Origin: a virus
Virus record (IMG/VR): IMGVR_UViG_3300033145_000203
Span: 1-26,123 of that record
Length of the DNA: 26,123 nucleotides
Reading direction: 5' to 3' (one strand)
The notes under the pieces were generated by a model. It did not search any database, was not told the DNA's origin, and was given only the letters and a program-made list of their open reading frames with translations. A program made the position numbers and the translations under genes. Shown in pieces: positions 22,514 through 26,123 of the stretch (positions within the stretch are counted from its first letter, which is position 1; every line of letters starts with the position of its first letter).

Positions 22514-23385
22514 ATGACATCTTAAAAAATATAGAAGCAGACACGGAGGTTATCGCTGTCTTAGATGGCGAGTGGGCTAAACCAGCAATACCACAACACA
22601 AGAGGGTAAATGTAATTTATCTTCCTGAATCAATAGGTCAACGAGCAGCAACTAACCTAGCTTGTAAATTAAGCAAGGCAAAGTATGTAATGAAGGTAGA
22701 TGCTCATTGCTCTTTTGATAAAGGTTTTGACCGCAAAATGATTGCTGAAATGCACGATGACTGGACAATGGTTCCGACTATGAGGAATCTATGGGCGTTT
22801 GACTGGAAATGTTATAAGTGCGGTTGGAAAAAGTATCAAGGTCCAACACCTGAAAAATGTCCTGATTGTGGTGAAAAGAAAAAGATACATAGAAAAATGA
22901 TGTGGATAGGCAAAGAGAGACCACAAAGCAATTCTTATTGTTTTGACCCAGAACCACACTTTCAATACTTTAGACAATGGAATAAACGATTACAGGGTAG
23001 GAGAGAAATATCAGAAACAATGTCCTTACAGGGTTCTTGCTTTATGCTAACCCGTAAGAAATATTGGGAACTTAATATATGTGATGAAGCCTTTGGCAGT
23101 TGGGGTTCACAAGGAATAGAAACTGCTTGTAAGACTTGGCTATCGGGTGGAAAAGTAATGGTTAATAAAAAGACTTGGTATGCTCACATGTTTAGGACTC
23201 AGGGTGGAGACTTTGGATTCCCTTACGAGAATAAAGGAAGGGCCGTTCAGAAAGCCAAGCGATATGCTAAAGACTTATTTTTTAATAATAAATGGGATAA
23301 AGCAATTCATCCCTTATCGTGGCTCATTGAAAAATTCTGGCCGATTCCTGGTTGGACAGACGAAGATTTAGATAAATTAAAATGA
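22456..23385 (+). CDS. GT27-like glycosyltransferase with inserted zinc ribbon
   Basis: A 309-aa GT-A enzyme. It begins LSIIIPARHE; the metal motif is Asp82-Ala-His84 (VDAHCSF), the same DAHC as polypeptide GalNAc-transferases. GSCFMLTRKKYW (193-204), FGSWGSQGIETACKTWLSGG (213-232) and WYAHMFR with His244 follow the GT27 layout including the third metal ligand. Between the two halves, CYKC (119-122) and CPDC (135-138) form a zinc-ribbon insert not usual in this family. ATG 22456 lies inside the previous gene and is needed to encode the first beta-strand. The stop overlaps the fibre gene start as ATGA. Confidence 0.84.
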   Translation: MELSIIIPARHEIFLKRTIDDILKNIEADTEVIAVLDGEWAKPAIPQHKRVNVIYLPESIGQRAATNLACKLSKAKYVMKVDAHCSFDKGFDRKMIAEMHDDWTMVPTMRNLWAFDWKCYKCGWKKYQGPTPEKCPDCGEKKKIHRKMMWIGKERPQSNSYCFDPEPHFQYFRQWNKRLQGRREISETMSLQGSCFMLTRKKYWELNICDEAFGSWGSQGIETACKTWLSGGKVMVNKKTWYAHMFRTQGGDFGFPYENKGRAVQKAKRYAKDLFFNNKWDKAIHPLSWLIEKFWPIPGWTDEDLDKLK

Positions 23386-26123
23386 ATTATCGGTTAAATA
23401 ATAATACATATTCAGCAACATTAAAAGATAATCCTAAAGATAGGATTAATGTTGAAATTGGTGATAGTAAACAACTCGACTTCAAACCACAGATTAAAAT
23501 TCAGAGATGGGATAATGAAGTTAATGCTTCATTTAGGTTCATTGACAATGAGTTAGAAAATAAAACTCATGTTTTAGATAAGGGTAAGATTAAGATTTCT
23601 AATTCTAAGAAAGAGATTAACTTTTATGAATTACCACCTAGTGATGAATTAAAAGAAGGTGGTTATGAATTTGAGATAATTTTAAAAGAGAAACCAAAAA
23701 GTAATGTTTTGGAGTTTTCTATTGAAACTAAAGGTTTAGATTTCTTTTATCAATCAGAACTTACTCAACAAGAAAAAGATGAAGGTTGTTATAGACCAGA
23801 AAATGTAATTGGCTCTTATGCTGTTTACCACAAGACTAAAGGTAGAATTAATGATAGTACTGGAATGGATTATAAATGTGGTAAAGCATTTCATATTTAT
23901 AGACCTAAAATAACTGATGCTGTTGGGAAATGGGTTTGGGAAGAAATGCACATAGATACAGAAACTGGTATCCAAACAATTACTATTCCACAAGATTTTC
24001 TAGATACTGCTATTTATCCAATAAGAAGCACTGGTGAAACTTTTGGTTATACAAGTGAAGGGGGGAGTGCAACTACTATTGCTCAAAATTCACAGTATTC
24101 TGCAATGGGTGGTAATACATTTAATCTTGCTTCAATAGGAACACTTGATAGTATGCACGTAAATCTATCTAATGATGGTTCTGCTACTGAGACTTTAGAT
24201 ATATTTCTTGCTCTTTATAGGGAAGATAGTGCTGGTTCTGGTTCACATGATTTAGTTGTAGGTGTAGAAGAATTAGATTTGTCAGCAACAGTAGCTAAGG
24301 CGTGGTATCAAATAAATGCTTCTTCAGAAGAATTATCAGCAGATGATTATGTATTAGCAGCGTTAGGAAATGGTGAAGATATTGTGGCAGCAGGAAAAAG
24401 GGTATTTGTTTCTTATGATACATTAGTTTCTCGAAATCGTTATTTTGAAACTACTACTGCTGCTGGTTCTTATGCAACTAGAAAAGGAGAAGACCCGTGG
24501 ACAGAGTCAGCTTCAACTGGTAATAGAGATTATTCTATTTATGCTACTTATACTCCACTATTAGTAGTAACTACACAGGCAGTAGATGATATACTTTCGA
24601 CCACTGCTACTGGAAATGGAACTATTATTTCTGTTGGTGCTGAAAATGTAGATAAAAGAGGTTTTGTATGGGACGAAGCAACACAGGATTTACCAGAAAT
24701 TGAAATAACCGAATTAGATTCAGATAGTTTTGAAGCAGAAGGAGATGGTGATAAATCTTTTGAAGGAAACTGGACAAATGCAGGTGGTAATGCTATTGAT
24801 TGGCAAGCAGAAACAGGAACAACTGGGAGTGGTCAAACAGGTCCTGGTTCTGGTGGAGGCACACAGGATTATGATGGAAGTGTCTTTATTTATACAGAGG
24901 CAACTGGCAAGAATCCAGATGATGAATCTATACTTGAATATAGTGGAACTTTTCCAACAGGAGCTATAGGGCGTGTTACATTTGGTTTAAATATGTATGG
25001 TTCGGATATGGGAGACCTATTTCTTGAAGGCTATAATGTTGATACTTGGGAAACTATTTGGAGTAAAAGTGGAGACCAGGGAGACGTTTGGACAGATGAA
25101 TCAGAAGATTTTAGTACAGATACATATAGTGCTATAAGATTTCGTGGTGTTAGAGGGCGTGATTATAGAAGTGATATGGCTCTTGACTTAATTAAAGTTA
25201 TTAATGTTGATTTAGCTCCAGCTCCAGAAAATTCAGACTACGCTAATTACTCAACATCAACAGGAGATTATAGTGCTGGAGTGTTTGATGATTCAATGAC
25301 AAGCCTATCTCCAGACACAACTTATTATGTTCGTGCATGGGTTTACCAAGCAACAGATGGATATGTTTATGGAAATGAAGTTAATTTTGCAACAGATTTA
25401 GGGGGGTCTACATCCCCATCATTAAGTCCGTCAGTATCTCCATCAGTATCTTTGTCACCTAGTTTAAGTCCATCACTGTCTCCTAGTCTATCACCTAGTA
25501 TCAGTCCATCAGTATCACCCAGTGTTTCCTTATCACCCTCATTATCGCCTAGTCTTTCACCTAGTTTGTCGCCCTCGATAAGTCCTAGTGTAAGTCCTTC
25601 AGTTTCTTTATCTCCCAGTTTAAGCCCTTCCCTCTCACCTAGCTTATCTCCGAGTATAAGTCCTTCTGTTTCCCCAAGTGTAAGTTTATCTCCTTCACTC
25701 AGTCCTAGTCTATCTCCTAGTCTATCTCCCTCTATTTCACCTAGTGTAAGTCCTAGTGTTAGTCTAAGTCCATCTTTATCTCCTTCACTCAGCCCTAGTC
25801 TATCTCCTAGTATTTCACCTTCAGTAAGCCCTAGTGTGAGTTTATCACCATCTCTCAGCCCTTCTTTATCTCCGAGTTTATCACCCTCTATTAGTCCCTC
25901 AGTTAGTCCGAGTGTAAGTTTGTCTCCTTCACTAAGTCCTAGCTTGTCTCCGTCATTAAGTCCTAGTATCAGTCCTAGTGTTTCTCCTAGTGTAAGTCTA
26001 TCTCCTTCGTTGTCACCAAGCTTGTCACCAAGCTTAAGTCCTTCGATTAGTCCTTCAGTTAGTCCAAGTGTGAGCTTATCGCCTTCGCTTAGTCCTAGCT
26101 TGAGTCCTAGTTTAAGTCCTTCA
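23382..26123 (+). CDS. Large adhesin or tail-fibre-like protein, C-terminus beyond window
   Basis: An open frame of 914 codons without stop. Residues 1-120 are a soluble beta-rich domain. Around 125-215, a phage-structural segment (FFYQSELTQQEKDEGCYRPE, GSYAVYHKTKG, GKAFHIYRPK) is found in virion proteins. About 393-445 begins a Fn3-like domain (VVTTQAVDDILSTTATGNGT, KRGFVW) that resumes at about 612-672 (SLSPDTTYYVRAWV, VYGNEVNFAT). Between them, about 450-608, lies a MAM-like domain (FEGNWTNAGG, FIYTEATGKN, LNMYGSDMGDLFLEG). From residue 678 a SPSX repeat stalk continues past the window. ATG 23382 overlaps the preceding stop (ATGA). Probable role: host or matrix binding with a glycosylatable stalk. 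Confidence 0.8.
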   Translation, partial: MNYRLNNNTYSATLKDNPKDRINVEIGDSKQLDFKPQIKIQRWDNEVNASFRFIDNELENKTHVLDKGKIKISNSKKEINFYELPPSDELKEGGYEFEIILKEKPKSNVLEFSIETKGLDFFYQSELTQQEKDEGCYRPENVIGSYAVYHKTKGRINDSTGMDYKCGKAFHIYRPKITDAVGKWVWEEMHIDTETGIQTITIPQDFLDTAIYPIRSTGETFGYTSEGGSATTIAQNSQYSAMGGNTFNLASIGTLDSMHVNLSNDGSATETLDIFLALYREDSAGSGSHDLVVGVEELDLSATVAKAWYQINASSEELSADDYVLAALGNGEDIVAAGKRVFVSYDTLVSRNRYFETTTAAGSYATRKGEDPWTESASTGNRDYSIYATYTPLLVVTTQAVDDILSTTATGNGTIISVGAENVDKRGFVWDEATQDLPEIEITELDSDSFEAEGDGDKSFEGNWTNAGGNAIDWQAETGTTGSGQTGPGSGGGTQDYDGSVFIYTEATGKNPDDESILEYSGTFPTGAIGRVTFGLNMYGSDMGDLFLEGYNVDTWETIWSKSGDQGDVWTDESEDFSTDTYSAIRFRGVRGRDYRSDMALDLIKVINVDLAPAPENSDYANYSTSTGDYSAGVFDDSMTSLSPDTTYYVRAWVYQATDGYVYGNEVNFATDLGGSTSPSLSPSVSPSVSLSPSLSPSLSPSLSPSISPSVSPSVSLSPSLSPSLSPSLSPSISPSVSPSVSLSPSLSPSLSPSLSPSISPSVSPSVSLSPSLSPSLSPSLSPSISPSVSPSVSLSPSLSPSLSPSLSPSISPSVSPSVSLSPSLSPSLSPSLSPSISPSVSPSVSLSPSLSPSLSPSLSPSISPSVSPSVSLSPSLSPSLSPSLSPSISPSVSPSVSLSPSLSPSLSPSLSPS
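25413..26123 (+). repeat. 26-residue (78-nt) Ser/Pro repeat array, at least 8 full copies
   Basis: After a 12-residue lead-in, eight full units of 78 nt (25449-26072) and a partial ninth follow. Each unit encodes SL, three times SPSL, SPSI, then twice SPSV, with no amino-acid change among the complete units. The DNA is not so well kept: Ser is encoded by both TCN and AGY sets at the same site (the first Ser is TCT, TCC, TCT, then AGT five times, then AGC), and Ile uses ATC, ATA and ATT. The array continues beyond the window. Confidence 0.95.

Noticed and set aside
24730-24969. 79-aa open frame inside the fibre gene
   Set aside because: It overlaps the MAM-like domain in another frame and has no motif or ribosome site.
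25413-26123. CRISPR array or DNA-level satellite
   Set aside because: The repeat is kept at protein level, in frame, with no conserved DNA repeat and no spacers.

Overview
The window is part of a tailed double-stranded DNA phage genome (Caudoviricetes), probably from an uncultured environmental phage. The evidence is an ordered packaging and head module on the + strand: small-terminase-like protein, large terminase, portal, a coiled-coil protein, an acidic scaffold-like protein, and an N4-gp56-type major capsid protein. The DNA is AT-rich. Late genes mostly carry Shine-Dalgarno sites, while the small early genes have A-rich leaders without one. No integrase, repressor, tRNA, transposase or CRISPR array is visible. 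The host cannot be named from the sequence.

Layout: (1) 1-804, four small leftward genes, the first cut by the window edge. (2) 805-1045, a divergent AT-rich control region with a repeated GGTAGTAT motif and two DnaA-box 9-mers. (3) 1046-3217, small rightward genes, an unusual pair of G-runs, and a candidate structured RNA at 2472-2602. (4) 3204-8773, the packaging and head module, ending in two tandem hairpins, one with a UUCG loop. (5) 8844-17180, glycan island 1: an SDR epimerase/dehydratase; homologues of WlbA, WlbC and WlbB (WbpB, WbpE, WbpD) that turn UDP-GlcNAcA into UDP-GlcNAc3NAcA; a three-domain GT2/GT4-like/methyltransferase fusion; a GT2; a UDP-GlcNAc 2-epimerase; and a GT4. (6) 17209-17995, two short phage-like genes. 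(7) 18007-23385, glycan island 2: a second SDR, two GT2/GT27-like transferases with the DxH motif of polypeptide GalNAc-transferases, a methyltransferase-ParB fusion, two related GT-A-like proteins, and a methyltransferase. (8) 23382-26123 and beyond the window, a large adhesin or tail-fibre-like protein with a MAM-like domain nested in a Fn3-like domain, followed by a Ser/Pro-rich stalk of a strict 26-residue repeat.

Taken together, about fifteen sugar-nucleotide, glycosyltransferase and methyltransferase genes sit inside the structural region of a phage. Most are joined by overlapping stop and start codons, and the last is joined by ATGA to a mucin-like Ser/Pro fibre. The main hypothesis is that the phage builds and O-glycosylates its own fibre stalk (or another virion surface protein) with an unusual diacetamido-uronic acid glycan. 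Modification of the host surface is the main alternative. No UDP-GlcNAc 6-dehydrogenase is present in the window, so the UDP-GlcNAcA precursor would come from the host or from genes outside the window.
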